A stretch of 64,000 bases of DNA from the NCBI GenBank assembly GCA_021324545.1, contig JAJPIX010000047.1:52216-116215 (forward strand), written 5' to 3'. Numbering within the stretch: the stretch's first letter is position 1; each line of letters begins with the position of its first letter. The DNA is from Alphaproteobacteria bacterium (GTDB lineage: Bacteria; Pseudomonadota; Alphaproteobacteria; Micropepsales; Micropepsaceae). The notes beneath the pieces are model-generated. The model was not told where the DNA came from. It was given only the letters and a program-made list of their open reading frames with translations, and searched no databases. Shown here in pieces: positions 16,476 through 24,744 of this stretch. The position numbers were made by a program, and so were the translations under genes.

Positions 16476-18614
16476 TCAGATGGGAAGCTGCAGCAGCGTG
16501 TCGTAAAGCTGCTGCACGGTGGAAAGCATGCGGGCGCCCGCGTTGTAAGCCTGCTGGTACATCATCATGTTGGAGAGTTCTTCGTCGAGATTGACGCCGG
16601 ACGTCTGCGCCTGGCGCGATTGGGCTTCCGTCAACCTGTCGCTCTGCGTGGTCTGATTTGTCTGCGCTGCCTGGGTGCGGGTCGCCACGTCCTGATAGAA
16701 GCCGCTGATGTAGTCGTTGAGCGTTCCGGTCTGCGCCGGAAAGCCGCCCGCCGCGGAGAATGAGACACGTGTGTTCGTCACGTCCTGTAGCGCGAGAAGC
16801 CCGCGCGCATCGCCCGATGTCACCACTGAATCGCCAGCCGCGGTCGTGGCGTCGATCTGGGACTGCGCGAAAGGAAGGTTCTGCGGCGACCCGGCCATCG
16901 CCGATGTCAGGCTGAAACTGGCCGCCTGCGCGGACGCCTGCGTAGTGCCCAAGCCGAAGAGCACCGAAAAACTCATGCCGGTGGTGCCACGTTCGGTCGT
17001 GTCTTTCGTCACGTTAAGCTGGTAGTCCGAATAGGATCCGGCCGGCGTCATGCTGAGCGAGCCGTCAGAATTGAGCGTGAAGCTTGCTGCGCCGTTCATG
17101 GCAGTGTTAAGCGCGCTCACCACGTCGCCGACAGTCATGCCGGCCGTTATCGATACACTGCCCTGTTTGGCAATTTCGCCGTCTGGGCCCTTCAAAACCA
17201 AATCTATCTCGCCGCCCGCCGCGAGCCCGCTGTCGTCCGCCGCCGAGAGCCCGGTGGAGAGAATGGATGGCGCCTGTGCCTGGAAAATATCGTTGAGTCC
17301 GAAGAACTGCGAGAAGCCGTAGCCACCGCGGGCGGATGGCGTAGTGGCATCGTCCTGCACGACGATGCCGTTGGTGCCGTTCGCCGAAAGCGAAAGCTTG
17401 CCGTCGGTAAAGCTCGCGGAGCCATTTGCGCCGAGCGCCGTGTTGAGCGCGTCCACAAAGTCGCCGACCGTGCCGGCAAACGAAACCGCGGCCCCGCCAT
17501 CCACCGATAGCGTGCCGGCATCAAAATCCACATCAATGCGGCTCACGAGATTGCCGGCCGAATCGGTGATCGCGACTGTCGTTTTTCCCGTGAAGTTCAA
17601 TGCGTCGGTCCCCACGAGGCCGGTGTCGCGGCCAGACAACGAAGTGGGTGGCGGGTAAGCCGAACCCGCATTGGCGGCCCTGTTGAATGCCAACGCGGTC
17701 TGCTGCGCGAACTGGCCGAGCTCACGGCCCAGTTGCCCCAGCTGATTGTCGCGCATGTCGATCAAACCCTTCAGCGAGCCGGAATCGAGATGCGGATCGA
17801 GCGCCTGGGAAGTTCCAATTGGGGCGCCGTCGGGGCTGGTATCCTGGACCGTGATTTCGCCATAGGTGCCGTTCGTACTGCCCCCCGCGTAAGACAGCGT
17901 GCCATAAGTGTCGCCGACAAGATTGATGCCGTCGTTTGTCATGACGACGAGCTGTCCGTTTGGCTGCTCCGACGTGCGCACGCCGATATATTGCGAAAGC
18001 GACTGCACCGCCCGGTCGCGGCTGTCGAGCAGCCCGGTGGCGGTGTCGCCGCCAGCTTGGGCCGTCTGGATTTTCTGATTGAGCTGATAGATCTGCTGAA
18101 TCAGGCCGTTGATCGTGCCAACCGACGCGCTGATCTGCCGATCGGCCTGGGTTTGCAGCTGCCCGATCTGGCTCGAAAGGCTCGAAATCGAGGACGCCAG
18201 ATTCCGGAATGCATTGAGCACGCCTTGACGACTGACGTTTGAAGATGGGCTGAGTGAAGCGGAGCCAAGCGCCGAAAATACGCTGTCCAGCTGGCTGCTG
18301 AGCGACGTGCCGTCGCCCGGTTGACCGAGAAAGCCGTTGACCTGATCGAAGAAAGTGCTTTCCACGTCATACTGCGAGGAGCCGGCCGTCGCCGAAAGCA
18401 CTTCACTGTCATAAAATCTGTCCACCACGCGCTGAATGCTTGCGATGTCCACGCCCTGGAGTTGGCCACCGACAACGGAGGCCTCAAGCGAAACCGTGCG
18501 TCGCGCGTAGCCCGGCGTGTTGATATTCGCAACATTGTTGGAAACCGTGCGCAGCGCCTGGCTGTTGGTAAGAAGCGCCGAAAGCGCGCTCGACATGATT
18601 CCGTTGATGCTCAC
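16476..18614 (-). CDS. flgK: flagellar hook-associated protein FlgK (HAP1)
   Basis: A 712-residue hook-filament junction protein. The N-terminus carries the rod/hook signature 'SNNVANINTPGYARR', and the C-terminus 'VNLDEELSNMMMYQQAYNAGARMLSTVQQLYDTLL' is the conserved terminal helix that packs with the N-terminal one. The central part (about 300-600) is a long variable beta-rich, Ser/Thr/Gly-rich insertion, larger than in E. coli (547 residues). I chose GTG 18614 because it gives the family N-terminus VSINGIMSSALSALL; ATG 18596 is the alternative. The frame continues to 18785 but that part has no FlgK character. A sigma54 promoter lies 44 bases upstream. Confidence 0.92.
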   Translation of the reverse strand: MSINGIMSSALSALLTNSQALRTVSNNVANINTPGYARRTVSLEASVVGGQLQGVDIASIQRVVDRFYDSEVLSATAGSSQYDVESTFFDQVNGFLGQPGDGTSLSSQLDSVFSALGSASLSPSSNVSRQGVLNAFRNLASSISSLSSQIGQLQTQADRQISASVGTINGLIQQIYQLNQKIQTAQAGGDTATGLLDSRDRAVQSLSQYIGVRTSEQPNGQLVVMTNDGINLVGDTYGTLSYAGGSTNGTYGEITVQDTSPDGAPIGTSQALDPHLDSGSLKGLIDMRDNQLGQLGRELGQFAQQTALAFNRAANAGSAYPPPTSLSGRDTGLVGTDALNFTGKTTVAITDSAGNLVSRIDVDFDAGTLSVDGGAAVSFAGTVGDFVDALNTALGANGSASFTDGKLSLSANGTNGIVVQDDATTPSARGGYGFSQFFGLNDIFQAQAPSILSTGLSAADDSGLAAGGEIDLVLKGPDGEIAKQGSVSITAGMTVGDVVSALNTAMNGAASFTLNSDGSLSMTPAGSYSDYQLNVTKDTTERGTTGMSFSVLFGLGTTQASAQAASFSLTSAMAGSPQNLPFAQSQIDATTAAGDSVVTSGDARGLLALQDVTNTRVSFSAAGGFPAQTGTLNDYISGFYQDVATRTQAAQTNQTTQSDRLTEAQSRQAQTSGVNLDEELSNMMMYQQAYNAGARMLSTVQQLYDTLLQLPI

Positions 18615-18657
18615 GGGCGCAATAATCCCGGAAATGCTTTTCTGCCGCTGAACGGTT

Positions 18658-18673
18658 CGCAAGCGCTGTGCCA
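18658..18673 (-). promoter_or_regulatory. sigma54 promoter for flgK-flgL
   Basis: Minus-strand sequence TGGCACAGCGCTTGCG matches the sigma54 consensus TGGCACG-N4-TTGCW at all key positions: GG at -24 and GC at -12, separated by 10 bases. Transcription would begin near 18647, giving a leader of about 33 bases before the GTG of flgK. Confidence 0.8.
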
Positions 18674-18694
18674 GAACTTTGCGGGGAAATCCGC

Positions 18695-18739
18695 GCTTTT
18701 GCCGGTTTCGGCGGTCGCGAAACGGCGGCAGCTTTTGCC
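18695..18739. promoter_or_regulatory. paired GGCAAAAGC motifs, candidate FlbD enhancer sites
   Basis: The nonamer GCTTTTGCC (minus-strand GGCAAAAGC) occurs at 18695-18703 and 18731-18739, 36 bases apart in the same orientation, midway between the two divergent sigma54 promoters. A third copy (plus strand) is at 21132-21140 before flgE. Caulobacter FlbD binds 'ftr' elements with a CGGCAA-type core near sigma54 promoters. The match to that role is inference. Confidence 0.5.
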
Positions 18740-18777
18740 CGGCGAGCAATTCATGCCGCGCCGCAAGCCGCGCCGGC

Positions 18778-18793
18778 TGGCGCAAGGCTTGCT
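18778..18793 (+). promoter_or_regulatory. sigma54 promoter for fliK-flgD-flgE
   Basis: Sequence TGGCGCAAGGCTTGCT keeps the invariant GG and GC with the exact 10-base separation, and the TTGCT -12 block. Transcription would begin near 18804. This is only 9 bases before the ATG at 18813 but 72 bases before the GTG at 18876, which bears on the fliK start. Confidence 0.75.
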
Positions 18794-18812
18794 ATCAAAC
18801 CCGCAGAAAATC

Positions 18813-20393
18813 ATGCGGTTTGTTGTGGTCCGGCCCTTGCTTCGGCATCTGCGGATATTTGCAGGTTCGATTCTCGTGGCAGCCCTTCCGGCCAGTCCGG
18901 CACCGGCAGTTTCAACCAAGGCGGCGCTCCTTGCGGGCACAGCCCCCGCGGCTGCGCGAGGGGTACCGACACTGGATGCGATCTTCGCACACCTGCTTTC
19001 ACAGTCCGCGCAGGGGGCAAGCGCGGTATCGGCTGACGGTTTGCAGATCCCCGTCGCCCCGGCGGTACGACCGAAATCCGGCGACAAGAAGAGCGATACG
19101 CCGAATGCGGGACTCATGGCGCTGATCCAGGCGGCCCAGCCGTCATCCGTCGCCGCTGCCGCTTCCGCCGATCCGGATGGCGTCACACAAACCGCCCAAA
19201 CGGCTGCTGCAGGCACACGCAATGTACCCGCTGCGCTCCAAATGCCGCGAACAATTCCAGCCGCATCGCCTAAAACCGCGGACAAACCGGCGGAGCCCGC
19301 GGGTGCCAGGCCCGCACCAGTCAGCAGCGGCCATACCGCATCTGAAAGCCGTTCGGGCCGCCCGGACTTGCTTGCATCGCTGAAAATCGTGACGACACCC
19401 CAAGGCACAAATCAGCCTCAGGCCTCAACCACAGGCTCGGCAGCCATTCGGCCGGCAATGCCTGCAACTGATACCGCGCAGACTTTGCAAGGCGCAGCCA
19501 GCGAGCCATCGCAGCAATCGCCCGAACTTCAGGCGCTGATGATGGCCCACAAGAGCCGAAAGGCGCCCGACGAGCAGTCCACGCAAGCCAAAGCCTTGCC
19601 GGTTCGCTTCGACACTGCATCGGCAAAACCGGACCTGAAACAGGACGTGCAGACCGGTGGCACGCCGGGTCAGCCCAAGGACGAGCGCACGGCGGGGACG
19701 CCGGCGGATTCGCAGGTGCGTGTTTCGGCCGCGATTCCGCAGCAGCGCGCCGATATACCAGCCCAAGGCGACGATCATCATACCTCAGCGGCGGCGGCAC
19801 AGACCCCGCCGCAACAGGTTGCCGGAAGAAACGACAATTCCTCCGGCGCCAGCACGGCCGCATCCCCTTCGGCCATGACAATGGCCGCTTCCGGCAGCGC
19901 CGCGTCACAGGCGACCCAGGGCGGTGCGCCCACATTACAGGTTGTGCCGCAACAGGCCCCTGCTGCAGCGCCGGTTCCGCCGGATCCGGCCGCACTCGCG
20001 ATCACCATCGCGGCGAAATCAAAAGATGGTGAGAAGCATTTCGACATCCGTCTTGATCCGCCGGAACTCGGACGGGTGGATGTGCGGCTTTCGGTTGATT
20101 CCAGCGGAAAAGCCCAGGCTCATTTGACCGCCGACAATCTGCAGACACTGCACCTCTTGCAGCGCGATCGCCATGATCTCGCGCGTTCGTTGAAGGACGC
20201 CGGATTGAATTTGTCGAACAATGGCCTCAATTTCTCGCTTAAAGGACAGGATCGCCAAGGTGACAGCGCGCCGGCCCCGAAGGGCGGCAGCGCCCTTGGA
20301 CTGAAGGCCGTCGCGAGTGGCGAGGCCCCGACACCGGCAACAAAGATTCACGGGCTCACGGCCAGCCGTTCGCGCCTCGATATCCGCGTGTAA
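18813..20393 (+). CDS. fliK: flagellar hook-length control protein FliK
   Basis: A FliK homologue of up to 526 residues. The C-terminal Flg_hook domain is clear ('FDIRLDPPELGRVDVRLSVDSSGKAQAHLTADN', then 'LLQRDRHDLARSLKDAGLNL'). The rest is a long Pro/Ala/Ser/Gln-rich, probably unfolded ruler segment, as expected for FliK. The protein is exported while the hook grows and switches export specificity through FlhB. The start is uncertain: ATG 18813 gives an odd hydrophobic N-terminus and lies 9 bases after the predicted transcription start. GTG 18876 would give a more normal start (VAALPASPAP) with a 72-base leader and may be correct. It is followed by flgD after 10 bases. Confidence 0.85.
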   Translation: MRFVVVRPLLRHLRIFAGSILVAALPASPAPAVSTKAALLAGTAPAAARGVPTLDAIFAHLLSQSAQGASAVSADGLQIPVAPAVRPKSGDKKSDTPNAGLMALIQAAQPSSVAAAASADPDGVTQTAQTAAAGTRNVPAALQMPRTIPAASPKTADKPAEPAGARPAPVSSGHTASESRSGRPDLLASLKIVTTPQGTNQPQASTTGSAAIRPAMPATDTAQTLQGAASEPSQQSPELQALMMAHKSRKAPDEQSTQAKALPVRFDTASAKPDLKQDVQTGGTPGQPKDERTAGTPADSQVRVSAAIPQQRADIPAQGDDHHTSAAAAQTPPQQVAGRNDNSSGASTAASPSAMTMAASGSAASQATQGGAPTLQVVPQQAPAAAPVPPDPAALAITIAAKSKDGEKHFDIRLDPPELGRVDVRLSVDSSGKAQAHLTADNLQTLHLLQRDRHDLARSLKDAGLNLSNNGLNFSLKGQDRQGDSAPAPKGGSALGLKAVASGEAPTPATKIHGLTASRSRLDIRV

Positions 20394-20403
20394 GGAAAGC
20401 GAC

Positions 20404-21078
20404 ATGACAACCATAGCACCAGCTACGACGACTCCGGCGGCCTCGCCCGCCGGCGCCAGCAATCCGGCCGACGCGCTTTCGCAGCTCTCGGGGAATTTCG
20501 ACACGTTTCTCAAGCTTCTCACCACGCAGCTTCAAAACCAGGACCCGATGAGCCCGATGGATTCCAATCAGTTCACGCAGGAGCTTGTGGAATTTTCGGG
20601 GGTCGAACAGCAGATCAACACAAACGACAATCTCAAGCAGCTGATTGCGCTTGCGCAGGGCCAGAGCACCGCCAACGCCGTAAGTTATCTGGGCAAGACC
20701 GTGACGATCACCAACGGCGATGCGCCGCTGCAGGACGGACAGGCAAACTGGACCTATGCGCTCGGCAGCGCCTCAAACAGCACCACGCTTACAATCACCG
20801 ATTCCACGGGCAAGGTCGTCTTTACGGCAAATGGCGAAACCGCGGCCGGTCAGCACGCGTTCAGCTGGAATGGCGAGGACAACAACGGCAACGCCTTGCC
20901 GGACGGAACATACAAGCTTGCCGTAACAGCGACTGCGTCGGACGGCAGTGCAATCGACAGTGCCGTGGCCAGCACGGGAGTCGTGAGCGAAATCGACCTT
21001 TCCAACAGCGAACCGGAGCTTCTGATCGGAAACATGGAAGTGCCGGTTTCGGCGGTGACCGCCGTTTTGAGTTCGTGA
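20404..21078 (+). CDS. flgD: flagellar hook assembly scaffold FlgD
   Basis: A 224-residue hook-cap protein. The conserved N-terminal region 'FDTFLKLLTTQLQNQDPMSPMDSNQFTQELVEFSGVEQQ' (about residues 36-74) defines the family. The C-terminal part is the tudor/Fn3-like module with 'GQHAFSWNGEDNNGNALPDGTYKLAVTA'. FlgD caps the growing hook and lets FlgE subunits assemble. It sits directly between fliK and flgE and is presumably transcribed from the fliK sigma54 promoter. Confidence 0.95.
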   Translation: MTTIAPATTTPAASPAGASNPADALSQLSGNFDTFLKLLTTQLQNQDPMSPMDSNQFTQELVEFSGVEQQINTNDNLKQLIALAQGQSTANAVSYLGKTVTITNGDAPLQDGQANWTYALGSASNSTTLTITDSTGKVVFTANGETAAGQHAFSWNGEDNNGNALPDGTYKLAVTATASDGSAIDSAVASTGVVSEIDLSNSEPELLIGNMEVPVSAVTAVLSS

Positions 21079-21131
21079 CGGATTTCAACCCGCGTCCGAG
21101 AAGCGGGCGCCAAACCAGACTGGCAGCGTTC

Positions 21132-21140
21132 GGCAAAAGC
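21132..21140 (+). promoter_or_regulatory. GGCAAAAGC motif before flgE
   Basis: Third copy of the nonamer found twice between flgK and fliK. Here it is the centre of a short inverted repeat TCGGC-AAAA-GCCGA. It lies 35 bases before the flgE start. It could be an FlbD-type site or simply a small hairpin in the flgD-flgE mRNA. Confidence 0.3.
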
Positions 21141-21166
21141 CGAGCAACGCCACAAGGGAAAAGACC

Positions 21167-22489
21167 ATGAGCCTCTATGGCGCAATGATGACCGGCGTCG
21201 CAGGGCTGACCGCCAACAGCGCGGCACTCAGCGTTGCCTCTTCCAATATCGCCAATGTCAACACTGTCGGCTACAAGACGGGGCAGAGCCAGTTTTCCAC
21301 CTTGCTCGCCTCTTCGCTTGGCGCCGGTGACGTGTCGTCGGCTGGCGTGCTTGAAACCACGCAGCAGAACATCACGCAGCAGGGACTGCTTCAATCGACA
21401 GCCACGCCGACAAACCTTGCTATCTCAGGCAACGGCTTTTTCGTCGTGAGCGCGACGGCCGCCGCTCCGGGATCGGCCAGTTCGCTGTATTTCACGCGTG
21501 CCGGCGACTTCACGCCGGATTCGGAAGGCAATCTGCGCAATGTTGCCGGCTATTATCTCATGGGATGGCCGCTCGACCAAAATGGCAATGTGCCGACCGA
21601 CCGCAACGATCTGACGGCCGTCAATATCAATCAGCTTTCCGGCAAAGCCGAACCTACCACCACGATGTCCGCGCAGATCAATCTGGACGCGAGCGCGACA
21701 GCCGTGAGCTATACGGCGGGCGACATGGCCGCCGGGAATGTCACGCCGCAGTTTCAGCGCACGATCAATGTGTATGACAGCCAGGGCGGCACACGGCAGC
21801 TGCAGCTCGATTTCGTGAAGACCAGCGCCAACACCTGGGCCTACGAAGTCAACTACCAGGGCGACATGGCTGATCTGGCGTCCGGAACGACCAATCCGAT
21901 TGCCGAAGGCGAAATGAGCTTCAATTCGGATGGCACGCTTGCCAATGCCGATGACTCGCAGGCCACGCCGGTCGGTTCGATCGACATCACGATTCCATGG
22001 GATCCGACGGCTTCGGGCCTGCAGCCGCAGGACATCACCTTCAATATGGGAACGGTTGACGGCTCTGACGGCATCACGCAGTTCAACAGCGAGTCCACGC
22101 TGGTGTCGTCCAGCGTCAACGGCGCGCTGTTCGGAAGCCTGTCGGGCGTATCGGTGGACCAGAATGGTTACGTGACTGCGCAGTTCTCCAACGGACTGAC
22201 CCAGAAAATCTACAAGGTTCCGCTGGCGACCTTCGCCAATCCCGACGGTCTTGGCGCGATGAGCGGCAATGCGTGGCAGGTGACGGAGGATTCCGGCACG
22301 CCGACCATCGGTGAAGCGAACACCGGCAGCGCGGGCGCCATAAGTTCTGATGCGCTTGAGAGCTCCACTGTGGATCTGGCGACAGAATTCACCAACCTGA
22401 TCACCACGCAGCGGGCCTATTCGGCATCGGCGCGCATCGTGACGACTGCGACAGACATGCTCGATCAACTGATGCAGATGGCACATTAA
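21167..22489 (+). CDS. flgE: flagellar hook protein FlgE
   Basis: A 440-residue hook subunit. The N-terminal helix with 'AALSVASSNIANVNTVGYK' and the C-terminal 'VDLATEFTNLITTQRAYSASARIVTTATDMLDQLMQMAH' are the conserved D0 segments. The flgE-specific middle ('TNLAISGNGFFVVS', 'TRAGDFTPDSEGNLRNVAGYYLMGW') is intact. Start ATG 21167 follows AAGGGAAAAG. It ends the fliK-flgD-flgE run and is followed by a strong hairpin. Confidence 0.96.
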   Translation: MSLYGAMMTGVAGLTANSAALSVASSNIANVNTVGYKTGQSQFSTLLASSLGAGDVSSAGVLETTQQNITQQGLLQSTATPTNLAISGNGFFVVSATAAAPGSASSLYFTRAGDFTPDSEGNLRNVAGYYLMGWPLDQNGNVPTDRNDLTAVNINQLSGKAEPTTTMSAQINLDASATAVSYTAGDMAAGNVTPQFQRTINVYDSQGGTRQLQLDFVKTSANTWAYEVNYQGDMADLASGTTNPIAEGEMSFNSDGTLANADDSQATPVGSIDITIPWDPTASGLQPQDITFNMGTVDGSDGITQFNSESTLVSSSVNGALFGSLSGVSVDQNGYVTAQFSNGLTQKIYKVPLATFANPDGLGAMSGNAWQVTEDSGTPTIGEANTGSAGAISSDALESSTVDLATEFTNLITTQRAYSASARIVTTATDMLDQLMQMAH

Positions 22490-22495
22490 CGAAAC

Positions 22496-22530
22496 GGGCC
22501 GGCGCTTTTACGAAGATGAAGCGCCGGCCC
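22496..22530 (+). terminator. strong hairpin after flgE
   Basis: A 12-base perfect stem, GGGCCGGCGCTT (22496-22507) with AAGCGCCGGCCC (22519-22530), starts 7 bases after the flgE stop. No T run follows, so it is either a Rho-type or stabilising 3' end rather than a textbook intrinsic terminator. It separates flgE from sciP. Confidence 0.55.
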
Positions 22531-22640
22531 AATTCAGCACAACAAGCCGGTTTGCTTATGAATCTGTTTACCTTGCGCATTGGCCCTTTCTTAAAAGCCG
22601 CAAGCGTAGTTTCCGCGTGGGTGATGGAGTGAAAACAACA

Positions 22641-22922
22641 ATGAGCATGGGCGACGAACGCAGGGGGCGAGTCAGCTACGTCATAGGTCCGGACGGCAGC
22701 CCGCTGACGCTTGCCGATCTGCCGCCGCCGAATACCAAGCGTTGGGTGATCCGCAGGAAGGCGGAAGTCGTGGCCGCAGTGCGCGGCGGACTCCTGAGCC
22801 TGGATGAAGCCTGCCGTCGTTACACGCTGACGGTGGAAGAGTTTCTCGCCTGGCAGCGAGCGATAGACCGGTTTGGCCTTGCGGGCCTGCGCGCGACGCG
22901 CGTCCAGCAGTACCGGAACTGA
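22641..22922 (+). CDS. sciP: CtrA inhibitor SciP (DUF1153)
   Basis: A 93-residue helix-turn-helix protein. The block 'VIGPDGSPLTLADLPPPNTKRWVIRRKAEVVAAVRGGLLSLDEACRRYTLTVEEFLAWQRAIDRFGLAGLRATR' is the DUF1153/SciP core. In Caulobacter SciP binds CtrA at promoters in newborn swarmer cells and blocks RNA polymerase recruitment. Location next to flgE and ahead of fliF is as I recall it in Caulobacter. ATG 22641 is the preferred start; 22647 and an upstream GTG (22617) are possible, and the Shine-Dalgarno sequence (GGAG at 22625-22628) does not settle the choice. A GAATC methylation site lies upstream at 22560-22564. Confidence 0.92.
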   Translation: MSMGDERRGRVSYVIGPDGSPLTLADLPPPNTKRWVIRRKAEVVAAVRGGLLSLDEACRRYTLTVEEFLAWQRAIDRFGLAGLRATRVQQYRN

Positions 22923-22996
22923 AAACCGGGAATCCAAATTCGGAAATACTTTTTTAATTCCGATTTCCGGCCTCTCACTTCCGATTTTTGCTGCCG

Positions 22997-23012
22997 TTAA
23001 GACCACCTTTAC
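22997..23012 (+). promoter_or_regulatory. candidate CtrA binding site upstream of fliF
   Basis: TTAAG-ACCACC-TTTAC matches the CtrA consensus TTAAC-N6-TTAAC (TTAA-N7-TTAAC) at 8 of 10 positions with the correct spacing. It lies 71 bases before the fliF start, in a short AT-richer gap after sciP. CtrA control of early (class II) flagellar genes is established in Caulobacter; here it is inference. Confidence 0.45.
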
Positions 23013-23082
23013 CGAACCACCGGCAATGTTTGCCTAGCAGCGGGGGCCGCGAAAATTTGCGCCCTCGTCCGGAGGGCGAACC

Positions 23083-24741
23083 TTGTCGGATATCTTTAAA
23101 GCGATCGGGGCGGCGCGATTTGGCGTCATGGCGGGCATTGCCGCCGCGCTCACGGCCTTTTTCCTCTATGTCGCGGGCGTCATCTCCGAGCCTGCAAAAT
23201 CAGTGTTGTTTGCGGGCCTTGACCCGCGGGATGCCGCCGCCGTTACGGCCAAGCTCGACTCCATGCAGGTGCCTTACGAAGCCAAGGGTGACGGTGGCAC
23301 GATTCTGGTGCCATCCGATCAGGTGACAAAGCTCCGCATGGAACTGGCCTCCCAGAACCTGCCAGCGGCCGGCGTGGGCTACGAGATTTTCGACAAGTCC
23401 GACGCCTTTGGAACCACCGCTTTTGTCCAGAACATCAACTCCCTCCGCGCGCTCGAAGGCGAACTTGCCCGCTCGATCCAGACGATCCAGGGCATCGAGG
23501 CGGCACGGGTGCATTTGGTCATCCCCGAACGGCAGATTTTCAGCCATGACCAACAAACGCCCAGCGCTTCGGTGGTGCTACGCACGGCCGGCTCCCTCAG
23601 TCACGAGCAGGTGCAGGCCATTCAACATCTGGTCGCCGCCGCTGCGGCGGGGATGTCGCCGGATCGCGTCGCAATCGTCGACGACAAGGGCGAACTTCTG
23701 GCTGGAGGCCAGGAAAAAACCGGCGCGGACGCGACGGCTGCGGATGAAGAAGAGCATACCACCGCGTTCGAAGACCGGTTGCGCCAACGCATCGAATCGA
23801 TCGTTGCCAGCGTGGTGGGCGCCGGTCATGTCCGGGTGCAGGTTGCCGCCAACATCGACTATCAGCATATCAGCGAGACCGCCGAGACATTCGATCCGGA
23901 CAGCAAGGTGATCCGTTCCACCCAGACCGTGGAGCAGAACGCCAACGAGAGCAACCAGAACGGAACCGACGGCAATGCGGTCTCGGTCTCGAGCGCAGTT
24001 CCCGGCGCCCAGGCAGCACCATCCGGAACGGGCAGCGGCCGCAAGTCCGACTCCACTCGTACCGAAGAGACGACGAATTACGAGATCTCCAAGACCACGC
24101 GCACCAGCACGGTTGACGGCGGCCAGCTCAAACGCCTTTCCGTCGCGGTTGTGGTCGACGGCACCAGCGTGACCGACGCCAATGGCAAGACCACCTACAC
24201 CCCACGTTCAAGGCAGGACATGGCAGAGATCGAAAGTCTGGTGAAGTCCGCCATTGGCTTTGATCAGAAGCGCGGCGATGTGGTTCAGGTCGTGAATATG
24301 CCGTTTGCGCGCATCGACGACGGTCCCGTGGCGCCGGCGCCGGAGCCATTCCTTGGCTTTGATAGCGCCGACTGGTTCAAGATCATCGAAGTGGCCATCC
24401 TTTCGCTGACCGCGCTTCTGCTCGGCTTCTTTGTCGGCCGCCCGCTGATCAAGCGGATGTTCGCGCCACTCCCCATGCCCGGACAGGTCGCAGCCGCCAT
24501 GGCGGCGGCCCAGCTCCCGGCGCCAGCGCCGGCGGCCGCACAAGACAGCGCCGCACCCCAGGTGGCCGGGCCGTCCACTGCCGCCGTCTCCCTTCCACCG
24601 CCCAAGGAAAGCATGATCGACATCCAGCGCATCGAGGGGCAGGTGCGCGAATCTTCCGTCCGCAAGGTCGGCGAAGTCGTGCAGGCGCATCCTGAAGAGG
24701 CGCTGGCCATTCTTCGCACCTGGTTGCACCAGCCGGTATAG
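23083..24741 (+). CDS. fliF: flagellar MS-ring protein FliF
   Basis: A 552-residue MS-ring subunit with two membrane helices (about residues 14-35 and 430-450) bracketing the periplasmic ring-building domains. Typical blocks include 'VLFAGLDPRDAAAVTAKLDSMQVPYE' and 'INSLRALEGELARSIQTIQGIEAARVHLVIPER'. The cytoplasmic C-terminus ('VRESSVRKVGEVVQAHPEEALAILRTWLHQ') is the FliG-binding segment. The start is a TTG at 23083, strongly supported by GGAGG at 23071-23075; no ATG fits. It heads the fliF-fliG-fliH-fliN-flbD run, with fliG 3 bases downstream. Confidence 0.96.
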   Translation: MSDIFKAIGAARFGVMAGIAAALTAFFLYVAGVISEPAKSVLFAGLDPRDAAAVTAKLDSMQVPYEAKGDGGTILVPSDQVTKLRMELASQNLPAAGVGYEIFDKSDAFGTTAFVQNINSLRALEGELARSIQTIQGIEAARVHLVIPERQIFSHDQQTPSASVVLRTAGSLSHEQVQAIQHLVAAAAAGMSPDRVAIVDDKGELLAGGQEKTGADATAADEEEHTTAFEDRLRQRIESIVASVVGAGHVRVQVAANIDYQHISETAETFDPDSKVIRSTQTVEQNANESNQNGTDGNAVSVSSAVPGAQAAPSGTGSGRKSDSTRTEETTNYEISKTTRTSTVDGGQLKRLSVAVVVDGTSVTDANGKTTYTPRSRQDMAEIESLVKSAIGFDQKRGDVVQVVNMPFARIDDGPVAPAPEPFLGFDSADWFKIIEVAILSLTALLLGFFVGRPLIKRMFAPLPMPGQVAAAMAAAQLPAPAPAAAQDSAAPQVAGPSTAAVSLPPPKESMIDIQRIEGQVRESSVRKVGEVVQAHPEEALAILRTWLHQPV

Positions 24742-24744
24742 CCA

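Noticed and set aside
18321..18812. Extension of the fliK frame into flgK
   Set aside because: Would place about 160 residues antisense to flgK and upstream of the sigma54 promoter; not FliK-like.
21120..21140. Possible sigma54 promoter TGGCAGCGTTCGGCAA before flgE
   Set aside because: The GC element is one base too close and the -12 block is GGCA rather than TTGC. flgE can be read from the fliK promoter.
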